NCBI GenBank assembly: GCA_015698045.1
Contig: BLAL01000183.1
Coordinates: forward strand, 992,001 to 1,056,000
Reading direction: 5' to 3'
Source of the DNA: Rhizophagus clarus
Lineage: Eukaryota > Glomeromycota > Glomeromycetes > Glomerales > Glomeraceae
Length of the DNA: 64,000 nt
This document shows, in pieces, positions 11,301-23,250 of the stretch (positions are counted from its first letter, which is position 1; each line of letters starts with the position of its first letter). Under the pieces are notes generated by a model. It did not search any database and was not told the origin of the DNA. It worked only from the letters and a program-made list of their open reading frames with translations. Both the position numbers and the translations under genes were made by a program.

Positions 11301-13997
11301 CCTAAATTGGAGTACCGTATGCAAGTTACTCACCTTTCAGCGTCAGATTGTTACGCTGCTACACGATCTATACGATCGCTTGTCAAACACAAGGCTAATT
11401 TTTCTCGTTCTCTCCCCAACCCTATACTTTACCTATCTCAGGCTTTGGGCCTGATCAATTTATCTTCCCATTTGATACAGTGTCACGTTAATAATTTATT
11501 TTTGATGGCTAATTCTTCTACACCTTTTATTCAGCGTTTATTTATTTATAGATTGATGTTGATACAATTTAGGTTTTTGATCCCCATTTCTCCTTTGTTG
11601 GTGGATGACTGGTCTTTATGGTCTAACATGAATATTTTCAAGTGTGATTATATCGCATGCACTATTGCTTCCATGGTTTTTACCCCCTTTCGCTTGCAAC
11701 ATGCTCGATTCTCTTTATTGTTCCCGGACCTTACTCTTCCTGGCCATACCCCGTTATATTCGTGTATGAGCCCGCTAGTTTTTAAAGCTTGTCTCAAGGT
11801 CCTTCAGAAACGCCACCTTTATTATTTATCGCAGTTAATTGCGCCTTCTGGCTCTCATCTCATTTCTTGGGTTGCTTATCGGACTGCCTATATTGCCCAA
11901 CTTGAGGATAAGCGAGGCCGTTCTCTCCCTCATAAATGGTACTTGGACATCAAGGCTAATACAACCCTCCCTGATTCTTGTGATCAGTTGTTGGATCGCT
12001 ATATATGCCCTCCTTCTGCCACCTCTTCTACTGTGTTATTGCCTGGTATTACTACTTCGCAAAAGAATCGGCGTTGGCTTGTCACACTCGACGACATTGG
12101 TGCTCCTCTTTTTGGCAAACAACTTAGCGTCCAGCCCAAGAAAGATACCTGTGTGATTGTTCATTGGATATCTGATTGTCTCTCCTCTCCAGGTGATCTA
12201 ATTCGCCTTCATCTGTGTCCTGGTTGTGACATGCATGTTCTGTTCCCTTCGGCTTCTAAATATACTGCCGTCCAGCCTCGTTGCACCTTCACAGTTTCTT
12301 TGTTGCGGTCTATGATCTTGCCTACGAATTGTGAACGTATTCGTCAAACTACTTCTAACGTCCTTTCCCTTCATACTTGGGCTGATCTCAGCATCACGGT
12401 AATTCCTTACTATCGACGTCTCAATCTTTTGCCAGATTTTTCTTCTTCTTCCCCTGTAGTTGAGGATGATCCTATTATGGCTCTTCTTGAGAGCGATCAA
12501 CCTTTATTTTCTCCTTCGGTTCCCCTCCCGTCAGGCTCCCATTATCGTTATTACACCGATGGTTCTTTGATTAACCTCGGAACACCTGAAGTCTCGATGG
12601 GTTGGTCTTGGATCCAAGTGATTCCTGATGCTGGTTATCTTAATTCTGTTGCTACGTATGCGCATGGCACTATACGAAATTGGCCTTCTTCTACCAGAGC
12701 TGAAACCGCTGCAATTTACGCTGCTTTATGCGTCACCCCAGCTGACTCTACTGTTACCATATACACGGACTCCCAAGCTGCCATTGATGGCTTGAGACTG
12801 TGTGCATCTTCCTCATATTCTAATAGTCGTCTATTTTACAAAGCTACTAACTTCGAGCTGTGGGCTTCTATTGAGCGCCTCATACATACCAACCGCCTCG
12901 TGGTTTCTCCTGTCAAGGTTAAAGGCCATGATGGCAATTATTGGAACGAATTTGCTGACTCCCTTGCGAATTCCGCTCATCACTCTGGTATAGCTCCTCT
13001 TTTGCCCGTGGATGCTTACACCTCCTCGCATCCTGTCCGCCTGGTATATGATAATGTGGTTTGCGAGTCCAATCCCAGGCGACTTTTCAAGCTCTACTTC
13101 CAGGCCACCTTTTTAAAGGACCTTTTGTCTCTCAAACGTTTTCAATTTGTTTATTGCCTCTACAACAAGGACGACTATGTAGTGGACTGGGAACTTACTT
13201 GGTTTACTCTTAATTTCTCCCCGGCTCATGATGCTTCTTTCCAGGCTTCTCACGCCGCGCGTCTTTATACCTTCAAGTTTAAACTCTTCCTCGATGATTT
13301 GCCTCTCCTGGAAAAGTTAAAGGTCACCCGTTCTGATCTTTATATCGATCTCCTTACGTGCCGTTCATGCCGCGATCGCATGGAGGATTTAATGCACCTG
13401 ATCCTCTGCTCTAAGCGACGTTCTGTTATGCATCAAATACTGCAATCCTATCAAAATCATTTATTCTCTAAACTTCGTGAAGCCGGTGATTTGGCTGAGC
13501 GGGATCCCACACCCTTGCTCAGGAAACTCTCTTCTCTTTCTTGCTGGACCATTTCTTCTTCTAATTGGTCCTCTTACGCGCTCATCCGGGGTTGTCTACC
13601 TGCCATGTTTATTGACTTATTTGTTGAACTATCTATTCCCAGGCCGTCTGCTATGAAGGTCGTAGCTGCGATACACAATAATTTCATCCAGAAGCTTAGG
13701 AAACGCATCTGGAATTCGCGCACTTATGACAAAAGTAAATGGGAAGACGCGATGAACATTACCCTTAAATTGAAAACTTCTCCTCAGCCGTCTAACTTGC
13801 CTGCTACTTCGTATGTGCCTTACTCTTCTTTACCTCCTCCGACCCAACCCGTGATTTCACGTGACTCCAAAGTTGACTGGATCAAGGACTCGATGACTCT
13901 AGGTTTACCATGGTATAAACATTTGTCGGGTTTTATGGGTCGTCTAACGGTGCTACTTAATAACAGCTTCTGCAGGATGGGATGTCGATTTTTATAG
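8363..13997 (+). pseudogene. LINE copy 1 ORF2: endonuclease-RT-RNase H polyprotein, two frameshifts
   Basis: The enzyme for target-primed reverse transcription, about 1878 aa if read across both breaks. The APE-like endonuclease begins at 8363 (SLNINGLK near residue 50, GDFNMHLD near 193, SDHNPVI near 282). The RT (from ~10160) opens with MPNGKAPGPSMITYEM and has DISKAFDSVN and the catalytic FMDD at ~10906. RNase H follows at 12545-12990 with YTDGS, RAETAAIY, YTDSQAA and GHDGNYWNEFAD. A terminal zinc motif CRSC...HLILC is at ~13360. Compared with copy 2, one base is missing near 9340 and another near 10132, so the protein falls into three frames (8363-9340, 9341-10132, 10133-13997). The RT and RNase H part is itself open for 1278 codons. 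Confidence 0.88.
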
Positions 13998-14251
13998 TAG
14001 GCGTTTTGTCCGTTATTATGTTAGCATAGTTGCTTCTACTTTGGTTGGAATATATCAAGGGGGAAGATCTAGGGAAATTTAGTGTAATGTGATTATTCCT
14101 TTCGTTTAATTTTATTACTTTATTTTTACTTAGGAGACTATATAGTTTTATTTTTAGTTAGTTTTATTTTTGTTGTTTCTTTTTATTTTATGTAAATTGT
14201 ATCAAGTAAATAATGATTAATAAAGATAAAGGCTTCTATGCCGCGTTTGCC
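13998..14251 (+). other. LINE copy 1 3' UTR
   Basis: This is 254 bp shared almost base for base with 22167-22421. Conserved blocks include gcatagttgcttctactttg and aagggggaagatctagg, and the terminal taatgattaataaagata. It is probably the template-recognition end for reverse transcription. No poly(A) or simple-repeat tail is present. Confidence 0.7.
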
Positions 14252-14266
14252 TTGAATTTAAATTCT
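14252..14266. repeat. Target-site duplication, copy 2, between the two LINEs
   Basis: A single ttgaatttaaattct serves as the right flank of LINE 1 and the left flank of LINE 2. Not one extra base lies between the elements. Confidence 0.85.
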
Positions 14267-14367
14267 AACGATCTGCGCACCTTTTTCCACTGATCACTCT
14301 GTCCATTTTTTTAGCTAAAACTTTTTTCAAAAAACTTATAGTTTTCCCTACCTAAAAGTCCTCGAAT

Positions 14368-16493
14368 ATGCCTAATAACGTTGCTAGATGAGGCCGCGGC
14401 TCCTTTAATCCTAATAGTAGGAAGGCCAGCCGCCAAGAACGCAGAAATAACAATAATAACTCTGACAACTCTGGTTCTGACAGTGAGAACACCGTCCAAC
14501 AAAAGCGCTCTCGCACCATCTCTGAACAAGCTATGGATGAAGATATCGTCACCGACACAGCGGCTGACGCTGGTGTTGAAGTTCTTGCTTCTCTCCCTAA
14601 AGAAAATAATACTGCTTCTACTTCTCTCCTCCCACCCGAATATGGCTGCGGCACTATCTGCGCCTGAAGACAACGCGTCTGGTAGACTTGACGCGTCCAT
14701 GCATGCTAGAACAAAGACTCCTGCATCACTCCCTAACGCGTCGCCTGAAATGGCTACTGATGATGATCCTCCCGTTGATCATCTCCTGGCTCAGTCTCCA
14801 ACCTTTTCCATCGACAGAAATGATTTTCAAGCTGCGGCTGCCCCAACTCTGCCCCTGAAACTTTAAAGAATTTCTCTACAAATAAGGCATTGATTGATGC
14901 CGTCAACAACACCTTTCTAGAAATGTACGAATCGTACACTGGTAAAGCTAGAATGACTGGTTCTGGCGATGCCAAATGCCTCGTTAGTCATATCCAAACT
15001 ATGGAGGCCCGTGACGCATGTGTTGGTGCTGCTCACCAACAGTTCCCTGACCTTGTATTCCATGCACACGACCCTAAACAGCTCCGGAGTGATGAAGATC
15101 TCCGAGCCATCCAAGTTACTGACATCACTTTCTTTTGTCCAAAGACAATATTATGTCCTATTTTAAAAAATTTGGCAACATTGCATCCTGTCGAGTTTAC
15201 TCCAGGAAAAATGCCAAAGTACAACAAGCCAGAATTGTTTACGATTCTGCCCTTTCTATTGCCCGATTTGCCACTCAATGGGCTGTCTATTGTTTCTCCA
15301 CCTGTCTCCGGGTGACTCCATGTCATTACACTGTCGATCAGAAATCTTTCCGCTGTGAATTCGTAGCTACGCTCACGCAACTACCTCCTAACACCAAGGA
15401 TATCGACCTAGCCCCTCTCACTAGAGATCTTGGTGCTAAAGCTGTCAATGTTCCTCTCTCCTTGAACTCCTATAAATCCAAAAGATGGGCTTATGTCACG
15501 TTCAGTTCCCAAGAAACCATGGATGCTGCTATGGAACAGATTATTGGCTTCTGAGGCCACACATTACAATGGAATCTCCCTGATAATACTAATAAACTGT
15601 GTCACAGATGTGGCAAACTAGGCTGTGCTCCCACTCAATGCCCAAGCCGCCACGATAGAGGTCGTACTAGAGGCAGAAACCTGGTAGCTACTCTTAAAGA
15701 ACGCTTTAATATCAACCAACCTGCCAGGCTTAAAGAGTGTTCACGCTCAGGTTCTCGTTCACGCTCGCGTTCAAAAGGTCCTAACAGCTCTCAATCCTCT
15801 CCGCCACAAAAACCTTTGGATAACTCCCATACTACCAATAATCCTCACCGGAATAGCTCCAAATCCAATGACAAACGTGACCGCTCAGTTTCCTTTTCCA
15901 CGGTCTTGCGTACTCCTCCTCCTCTCTCATCATCCAATCAAGTTATTTCTATGTCCTCTAACGAGGCTGCTAACATTTTATCCTTGTTGAAATCTCTCCA
16001 ACAAGACATGGCTGAAGTTCGTGATCGTATCACTGTTCTAGAGCTCAACGATAGACATATGACTCGTATTGAACAGCATCTCGGTCTACTACCCCCGCCT
16101 GACATCCCAGCCCCCACTCAGTCTTCGGATATGCTCATTGACGCTCCAGATATAACTGATTCTTCTACTGCACAGATGTCCTCTCGACTACCCCCTACTT
16201 CGCCTGTACAAACACCTCTCATCCCTCTCTCTCCTGGTTTTACTCTGTCACGCCCAATTAGTGCTCCCCTCTCTGCTCCTACTGGTCTCTCTGGAATCAC
16301 CTCCCCTCCCTCTACCTCTCACGCGTTTCCTTCCTCCACCCAAACCCGCGATGAGATTCAAGCCATTAATGCGAAGCATTCGGCTATTGAAAACAAATTG
16401 GACATGCTCGCTAATTCTATTAGCGGTTTCATCGGATCAATCACTTCTTCTTCTTCTTCCTCGAACCCAGCTAATACAGCTGGTTCTAATTAG
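14368..16493 (+). pseudogene. LINE copy 2 ORF1, broken
   Basis: Homologous to the intact ORF1 at 6184-8313, with the same order of disordered N terminus, RRM pair, C-X2-C-X4-C-X4-C knuckle (CHRCGKLGCAPTQC), RS-rich stretch and coiled coil. In-frame TGA codons lie at 14389 and 15552; both positions are CGA in copy 1. A 2-nt loss near 14625 and a 1-nt loss near 14843 together restore the frame, so about 70 codons are read in the wrong frame. Another 1-nt loss near 15130 shifts the frame inside RRM1. The 3' part (15555-16493) is open. Confidence 0.85.
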
Positions 16494-16544
16494 TTCCCCT
16501 TTCCTTTATTCACTTTTCCCGTCTGCTTTTATCATAGTGTTTCA

Positions 16545-19500
16545 ATGACGGACAACAGTTTTAATGATGATTCCTTCGTTCGTAATCCCCCTATCCCTTT
16601 AGATATAGAACAGTTTTCTTTACAAGATTCCTTATTTTCTTCTAAATCTTCTTCCCCTCCCCTTTCCAATTCCTTCAATATTTCTTCCTTCAATATTAAT
16701 GGTTTAAAAATGTACTCTCAAAACAAAATTGAACAATTATCTAATTTTTTTTCACTCAAACATATCTCCTTTGGTGGTGTCGTTGACACCCATTTACATC
16801 CCAAGCAGATGCAATTTTTATCCAAACGTCTGTCTAATTATACAGTTTTTTCCTCCCCTTTGGATACCTCCCAGCATGTTCGCTCTTCTGGTGGCGTTTC
16901 GCTTTTTGTTGAGAATTCTTTGGCCTCTCATGTCCACACTTACACTTCTCTCTCATCCCGCTTATTGGCTGTCGACCTATATTTTAAAGGCAACGTTAAG
17001 TTGCGTATTTTTGTCGTGTACATACCCCCTACCTCGGATCAAGCCTTACGCGATATCACTATTGATTTGCTCATTCAAGCTCTCTCTGAAGCTAAGCGCC
17101 TAGGCTTTCATCATGCCATCTGTGGTGACTTCAACATGCATTTAGATCAGTTTTATCTGGTCTTTTTTAATCAGCCTCAAATGGCTTCTAAACGTATCCA
17201 TCGACTCTTCAATTTCCTTTTGAGCAATGGCTACGTTGATTATACTCCTATTAACTCTTCTGTTTCTTTGGGCACCTTTAGTCGTGCCGATATTATCACT
17301 CGCATAGACTATATTTGGTCTTGCCCTCTTCTCAAATCTTTTTTGTTGACTTCCTATATTTTTGACGGATGTGATCGCTCTTTATCTGATCATAATCCAG
17401 TCATCACCTATTTTGATTCTTCCCTTTTGCATTCTTCCATTAAATTGGCCCGTACGCGACAGCTCAAATGACGTACACACCGTATTTTTCTTCTAGACTC
17501 TGTTTCTCCTGCTTTATGGGATGATTTTTCTGCCCACGTAGATACTCTTTGCAATATCTCGCCCTCCACCTTTGCCACTTGGCATATTAATCGGATGTGC
17601 GAATATTTGCACTCTTCTATTATCACTGGGGCCAATGCCGTTTTACCTTCACGCACGATCGGCAATGATCACATTCCTAAACTTCCTAAAGACCTGGAAA
17701 CTCTTCTACAACATTATCGTTTCCTCGGTCGTGTACTACACTCCATCCGTATTTTGCGCAAACACCCACACACCCTTTCTTCCTCGCATGACCATAAATG
17801 GTCTGTGTATCTAATTCGGTTAAATAATATTTTTCGTCTTTACAAATCCTGTTTTCTTACCACCCCTGTTTTGCCCCCAACCTTATCCTCTTGTCGCGCG
17901 GACAACTTTAAATGTGTCTATGATACTTTATCTCGCTCCTCCCACTTGTTAAGAGGTTTACACCTCTTGAAAAAAAAAGAGTACCAGGAATCTTCTATCC
18001 GTTCTCATATTGAGCAACGTGATCAGAATTTTGACACTGACATTTCTTCCTTTATTGATTCAGCGCTTTCCCGCTCCCGTCAAAGGATTGTGTTGGACCG
18101 TGTTTTTATCGATCACCCTTCTACTTCCCGCCTGTTGACGGACCCATCGGATATTTCTGATGCTGTGGTTAATCATTTTCAACACGCTGTTCCTGTTAAA
18201 GCTACCTCACCCTCAACTATATCTGCACTACCTGATCGATGGCATTCTGAGTACTTGCCAATGGACTCGATTTCGCCCTCCATCTATGATTCTCTTTTAT
18301 CCCCTCCTTCTTTGGATGAATGGTTGACCGTGATCTCCTCTATGCCCAATGGCAAAGCCATGATTACTTATGAGATGCTCAAACATCTCAGTCCTACCAC
18401 CAATGCTCTCCTCTTAATTTTGATCTGCAAATGCTTTGCTTCTGCTGACATCCCAGATCTATGGCGTCAGGCTATGGTTTTCCCTATTCCCAAGCCGCAT
18501 GAATGGCGTTGTCAGTTGAAAAACACCTGGCCCATCACACTCCTGGAAGTTATTCGGAAGTCTTTTGTCAAATTATTTTATAATCGTTTATCTTCTGTTC
18601 TTGCTACGCATAATGTTCTCACTGGTGGTAATTTTGCTGGGCTGCTTGGAGGAACTTGCCGTGACCCTATTATTACTTTAGAATCTATCATCCATTATGC
18701 TAATTGCTACAAATCTCCTCTGTGGATTCTCTCCCAGGATATCTCTAAAGCGTTTGACTCTGTCCACCTTACTATGTTGAAATTCGCTCTGGAATGCATA
18801 CGTTTGCTTGCGTCTTCCATCAATCTTATTTTATCACTTTTTATGAATCGATCGAATCGGGTTTTTACCGCCCATGGTGATACTCCTTCCTACCGGGTTC
18901 ACATTGGTATTGACCAAGGCGAGGTGATCTCTCCACTTCTCTGGGTCATTTATATCGATCCTCTCCTGACTGTGTTGAAAAAGGAGATGTTGGATCCTTA
19001 CATACTCCGCTCTCCATCACTTCTATCGTCGTCTCCTGGTGATACCGCTAACCTCGCAATTAACAATCTTGTCTTTATGGATGATTCTACCCTTATTTCC
19101 TCGACTAAAACTGGATTGGAACATATGCTCTCTATTATGGAAGAATTTTATGCATTAAACAATACTTCCGCTAATCATCAAAAATATGTTTTGATTTCTA
19201 ACTCTTTGTCTTTAACTACCACTTCCACGCTTTCCCCAGTGGAGTTTAATTTATCTTTATCCTCTTTAAACAATGTCTCCTCTATATCTGTTACCCCTAT
19301 TTCGATTACTTCTTCGTTTCAGTTTTTAGGGGTATGGTTCAATATCAAAGGTTCTCATGACTTCGTCAAAAAGCAAATCGCCGGTGAATGTAATTCTTTC
19401 ACCGCTACTCTTCGCCCAGCCAAACTATCTGCCAAGCAAGTTGTTTACCTGTACAATACGGTGCTCATTCCTAAACTTGAATACCGTATGCAAGTCACTC

Positions 19501-22166
19501 ATCTCTCAGACAGAGATTGTTATACTGCTACGCGACTTATCCGCTCGTTGGTTAAACATAAGGCTAACTTCTCTCGAGCTCTTCCCAATCCTATATTATA
19601 TCTTTCCCAAGCTTTGGGCTTGATTAATTTGTCTTCCCATTTGGTTCAATGTCATGTTAACAATTTATTTTTAATGGCTAACTCTTCTACTTCTTTTATT
19701 CAACGTTTGTTTGTTTATAGATTAAAATTAATTCAATTTCAATTTTTGATCCCTATTTCTCCATTGATGGTGGTTGATTGGTCTTTATGGTCTAAAATGA
19801 CTGCCTTCAACTGTGATTATATCGCATGCACTATTGCTTCCATGATCTCCACCCCCTTCTGGCTGCAGCATGCTAGCTTCACCTCATTGTCACCCGATCT
19901 TACTCTCCCTGGTCATACTCCTTTATATTCGTGTATGAGCCCTAAAGTTTTCAAGGCTTGTCTTAAAGTCCTTCGAAAATATCATCTGTATTATCTCTCA
20001 CAGTTGATCACGCCTACTGGCTCCCATCTTATTTCTTGGACCGTGTATCGGACCGCTTATATTGCTCAGTTGGCTGACAAACGTGGTCATTCTCTCCCAC
20101 ATAAATGGTATCTGGACATCCAGGCTGCTACTACTATCCCCGATTCTCACGATCGTTTATATAATCGTTATGTGTGTTCTCCCTCTGCCGTTCCTGCTGT
20201 TTCTCTAGTTCCTGGTGCTACTACTAATCAGAAGAATAGGCGCTGGCTTGTCACACTTGATAACAATGCTGCTCCACTTTTTGGCAAACAGCTAAGCGTT
20301 CAGTCCAAAAAAGACACTTGCGTAATTGTTCATTGGATATCAGATTGTCTTTCCTCTCCTGGTGATGTCATCCGCCTTCGTTCATGCCCAGGCTGCGATG
20401 CTCATGTTCCCTTCCCATCAGCTACTAAATACACCGCTGTGACGCCTCAGTGCACTTTTACGATCTCTTTGCTGAGATCTTTAATTCTCCCCACCGACTG
20501 TGATCGTATTCAGCAATCTACTACAGATGTGATCTCTTCCCATTCCTGGGCTGATATTCAAGACCTGATGATTTCTTACTACAATCGCCTTTCTATTTCC
20601 CCTGACTTTTCCTCATCTTCTTCTGATCCGCGTGATGATTTGGATGGTTCTCTTCTTTCACGTGACTTGCTTGGTCTCCCTTCTCCTGTTGTTCTTCCAC
20701 CAGGTTCTCATTACCGGTTTTATACGGATGGTTCTCTCATCAACCTAAGTTCACCTGATGTCTCGATGGGATGGTCTTGGGTCCAGATCATTCATGATGC
20801 TGGGTTCCTTAATTCTGTTGCTTCTTACGCACATGGCACTATACGTAATTGGCCCTCCTCCAGCCGAGCTGAAGCTGCTGCGATTTTCACCGCTTTAAGC
20901 ATCACTCCGCACGACTCTGTTGTTTCTATTTACACAGATTCTCAAGTCGCTATTGATGGTTTGCGCTCTTGTGTCTCTTCTACTTATACTAATAGTCGTT
21001 CTTATTATAAGACTACCAATTTCGAATTGTGGGCTTCTATTGAATGCTCCATCCGCCAACGACGTCTGACGGTTCTTTCTGTTAAGGTCAAAGGCCATGA
21101 TGGCAATTATTGGAACGAATTTGCCGACTCACTTGCTAATTCTGCTCATCACTCTGATGATGCTGTTCTCCTTCCCATAGCCACTCTCGCCTCTTTGCAT
21201 AATGTTCGCCTGATTTATGATGAAGTTATCTGCGAATCTAACCCTAGACGTCTTATCAAAACTTATTTTCAAGCTACCTATATGCAAGATCTCCTGTCGC
21301 TCAAACGTTTCCAATTTATTTTTTGTTTAGGCGATAGGGATGACTATGTAGTTGACTGGGATCTCACTTGGTTTACTCTCAACTATTCCCCAGTGCATGA
21401 CGCTTCCTTTCAGGCTCACCATGCCTCGCGCTACTACACCTTCAAGTTCAAACTCTTCCTCGATGAATTGCCTCTTCTGGAGAAGTTGAAAATTACCTGC
21501 CCAGATCTTTATATTGATCTTTTAACGTGCTGATCGTGCCGAGACCACAAAGAAGACCTGATGCATCTCATCCTTTGCTCTAAGCGTCATGCTGTTATGC
21601 ATCAGATTTTTCAATCCTATCAGAACCATTTGTTCTCTAAAATCTGTGAAGCTGGTGCCTTAGCTGAATTGGACCCCACTCCTATACTTCGGAAACTTTC
21701 TTCTCTTTCCTGTTGGAATATTTCTTCCTCTAATTGGTCCTCTTATGCTCTTATCCGAGGATGTTTGCCGAGCGCTTTCATAAATCTATTTGGTGAATTA
21801 TCTATCTCCAGGCAATCTGCTATGAAGGTCGTAGCTGCGATTCACAACAATTTCGTCCAGAAACTTAGAAAACACATCTGGAATCTGCGAACTTACGATA
21901 AAAGTAAATGGGAAGACGCGATGAACATTACTCTTAAACTAAAGACTACTCCTCGGCCGTCCAATTTGCCTGCCACCTCGTATGTGCCTTACTCTTCATT
22001 ACCTCCTCCGACCCATCTCGTGACCTCACGTGTTTCCAGATCTGATTGGATTAAGAACTCGATGATTCAAGGATTACCATGGTATAATCATTTGTCGGGT
22101 TTTATGGGTCGTCTAACGGTGCTACTTAATAACAGCTTTTGCAGGATAGGATGTCGATTTTTATAG
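16545..22166 (+). pseudogene. LINE copy 2 ORF2: endonuclease-RT-RNase H, two in-frame stops
   Basis: One frame runs the full 1873 codons, interrupted only by TGA at 17469 (after the endonuclease; CGA in copy 1) and TGA at 21531 (inside the terminal zinc motif, just after LLTC). Endonuclease motifs GDFNMHLD and SDHNPVITYF, RT motif FMDD near 19078, and RNase H motifs YTDGS, RAEAAAIF, YTDSQVA and GHDGNYWNEFAD are kept. A 12-nt deletion at about 18356 removes four residues (PGPS) of the conserved KAPGPS motif at the start of RT, so MPNGKA runs straight into MITYEM. That loss may have disabled the enzyme regardless of the stops. Confidence 0.88.
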
Positions 22167-22421
22167 TGGGCATGTTATCCGTTATTATGTTAGCATAGTT
22201 GCTTCTACTTTGGTTGGAATATATCAAGGGGGAAGATCTAGGGAAATTTGGTGTAATGCGATTTATTCTTTAGGATAGATTTATTACTATATTTTTACTT
22301 AGAAGACTATATAGCTTTGTTTTTAGTTAATTTTATTTTATTTTGTTTCTTTTTATATTTTGTAAATTGTACCGATTAAATAATGATTAATAAAGATATT
22401 GGCTACTATGCCGTGTTTGCC

Positions 22422-22436
22422 TTGAATTTAAATTCT
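22422..22436. repeat. Target-site duplication, copy 3
   Basis: The third ttgaatttaaattct, after LINE copy 2. Removing everything from 6083 to 22436 restores a continuous intron of the Myb-like gene. Confidence 0.85.
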
Positions 22437-22471
22437 TTCTTAAAGAAATTATAGATATTAGTCATATGAAC

Positions 22472-22629
22472 CTATTGGCAACAGAGTCCCAAAAATCATA
22501 GCGGCTTCTACCATTAATATTGTGGTAGGCGCGGTTTCTGTCTTGGCGTATGTCAACAAGTTCGTCCATCATAGCCCAGTTCCAATGCACGTTATAGTGG
22601 GAACGACGTGAACGTGTGTGGCGAGGCAT
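22472..22629 (-). CDS. Myb/SANT-like DNA-binding protein, exon 1
   Basis: The ATG at 22629 opens MPRHTRSRRSHYNVHWNW, then MMDELVDIRQDRNRAY and FWDSVANR. This is the first half of a Myb/SANT-like (trihelix) domain, whose second half (QCSQKWRNLVRDYH) is in exon 2 at 5962-6021. The simplest donor (AATAG then GTTCAT) leaves phase 2, whereas exon 2 is best read in phase 0. Either a different donor is used (GTTGCC after codon D-S is in phase) or the gene is damaged. After exon 1 comes TTAAAGAAAG, then the LINE target site. A TATA box is not evident in the AT-rich upstream DNA. Confidence 0.6.
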
Positions 22630-22759
22630 TATTAATTTAGATTTGATTTTTATAATTTGATTTTGGGATGAGTAAAAATTTGAAAGAAAGTCGTAAAATG
22701 TCACTTTAAATAAAATTTGAACAATACCTCTTTGGTCTGATTTTATTTCTCGTTTCAAT

Positions 22760-23250
22760 TAAAATTTAATTTATTACACTTTTCATCATTAAACATATTA
22801 ATTAAATCATGTACATGTTTAATTGTTTTAAATATAAATATCAATATATCATATTTAAAAATAAAACAATTTATTATTAGCACATTCTATTGAATTTTAA
22901 ATATTTCGCATACATTTCTTAAAAAAATTAATTTTTTTTAATCAAAATAATTATATTCTGATTAAATATTTTGCGTACATTTCTTAAAAAAATCATAAAA
23001 AAAATCTTGTACATCGTACATGCAATTACTAAATATCATCCCCTTGTGATAAATAAAAATTACGCAACACAAATTCAACACAAATTCAACACAAATTTAA
23101 CAAATTTAACAAAATTTGGCCAAAATTAATAATTTTTTACCAGAATTATCAACACAAATTGAACACAAATTGAACACAAGTTTCAGTCACGATTTATTTA
23201 TGTCACGCCCACGTTGTTGATAATTAAATAAATAAATCTGCATGATATGA
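22760..23250. repeat. AT-rich spacer with 10-bp tandem repeats
   Basis: Runs of the unit acacaaattc/g (aacacaaattcaacacaaat) occur at 23066-23115 and 23150-23185. A pair of 'cgtacatttcttaaaaaaat' copies lies at 22910-22990. No gene is visible. Confidence 0.5.

Larger units (their letters stand above)
6083..14251 (+). mobile_element. LINE copy 1, near full length (Tad/I-like, with RNase H)
   Basis: An 8.2-kb non-LTR retrotransposon made of a ~100-bp 5' UTR, ORF1 (6184-8313), a 49-nt gap, ORF2 (8363-13997) and a ~250-bp 3' UTR ending in ctatgccgcgtttgcc. There is no poly(A) tail; the end holds taatgattaataaagata. The 15-bp duplication ttgaatttaaattct flanks it. ORF order, an APE-type endonuclease, RT and RNase H place it with the I/Tad group. 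ORF1 is open throughout; ORF2 has two single-base deletions. It lies antisense in intron 1 of the Myb-like gene. Confidence 0.9.
14267..22421 (+). mobile_element. LINE copy 2, near full length, same family, head-to-tail
   Basis: Same layout as copy 1: ORF1 14368-16493, a 51-nt gap, ORF2 16545-22166, and a 3' UTR ending ctatgccgtgtttgcc. It is clearly diverged from copy 1 at third positions and in low-complexity parts, so it is a separate insertion and not a recent tandem duplication. ORF1 carries two TGA stops and three small indels. ORF2 carries only two TGA stops and a 12-bp deletion. Confidence 0.9.

Noticed and set aside
14381-14866. Alternative-frame ORF at the start of LINE copy 2
   Set aside because: Its first part is a shadow frame; only the stretch between the two small deletions is homologous to ORF1.
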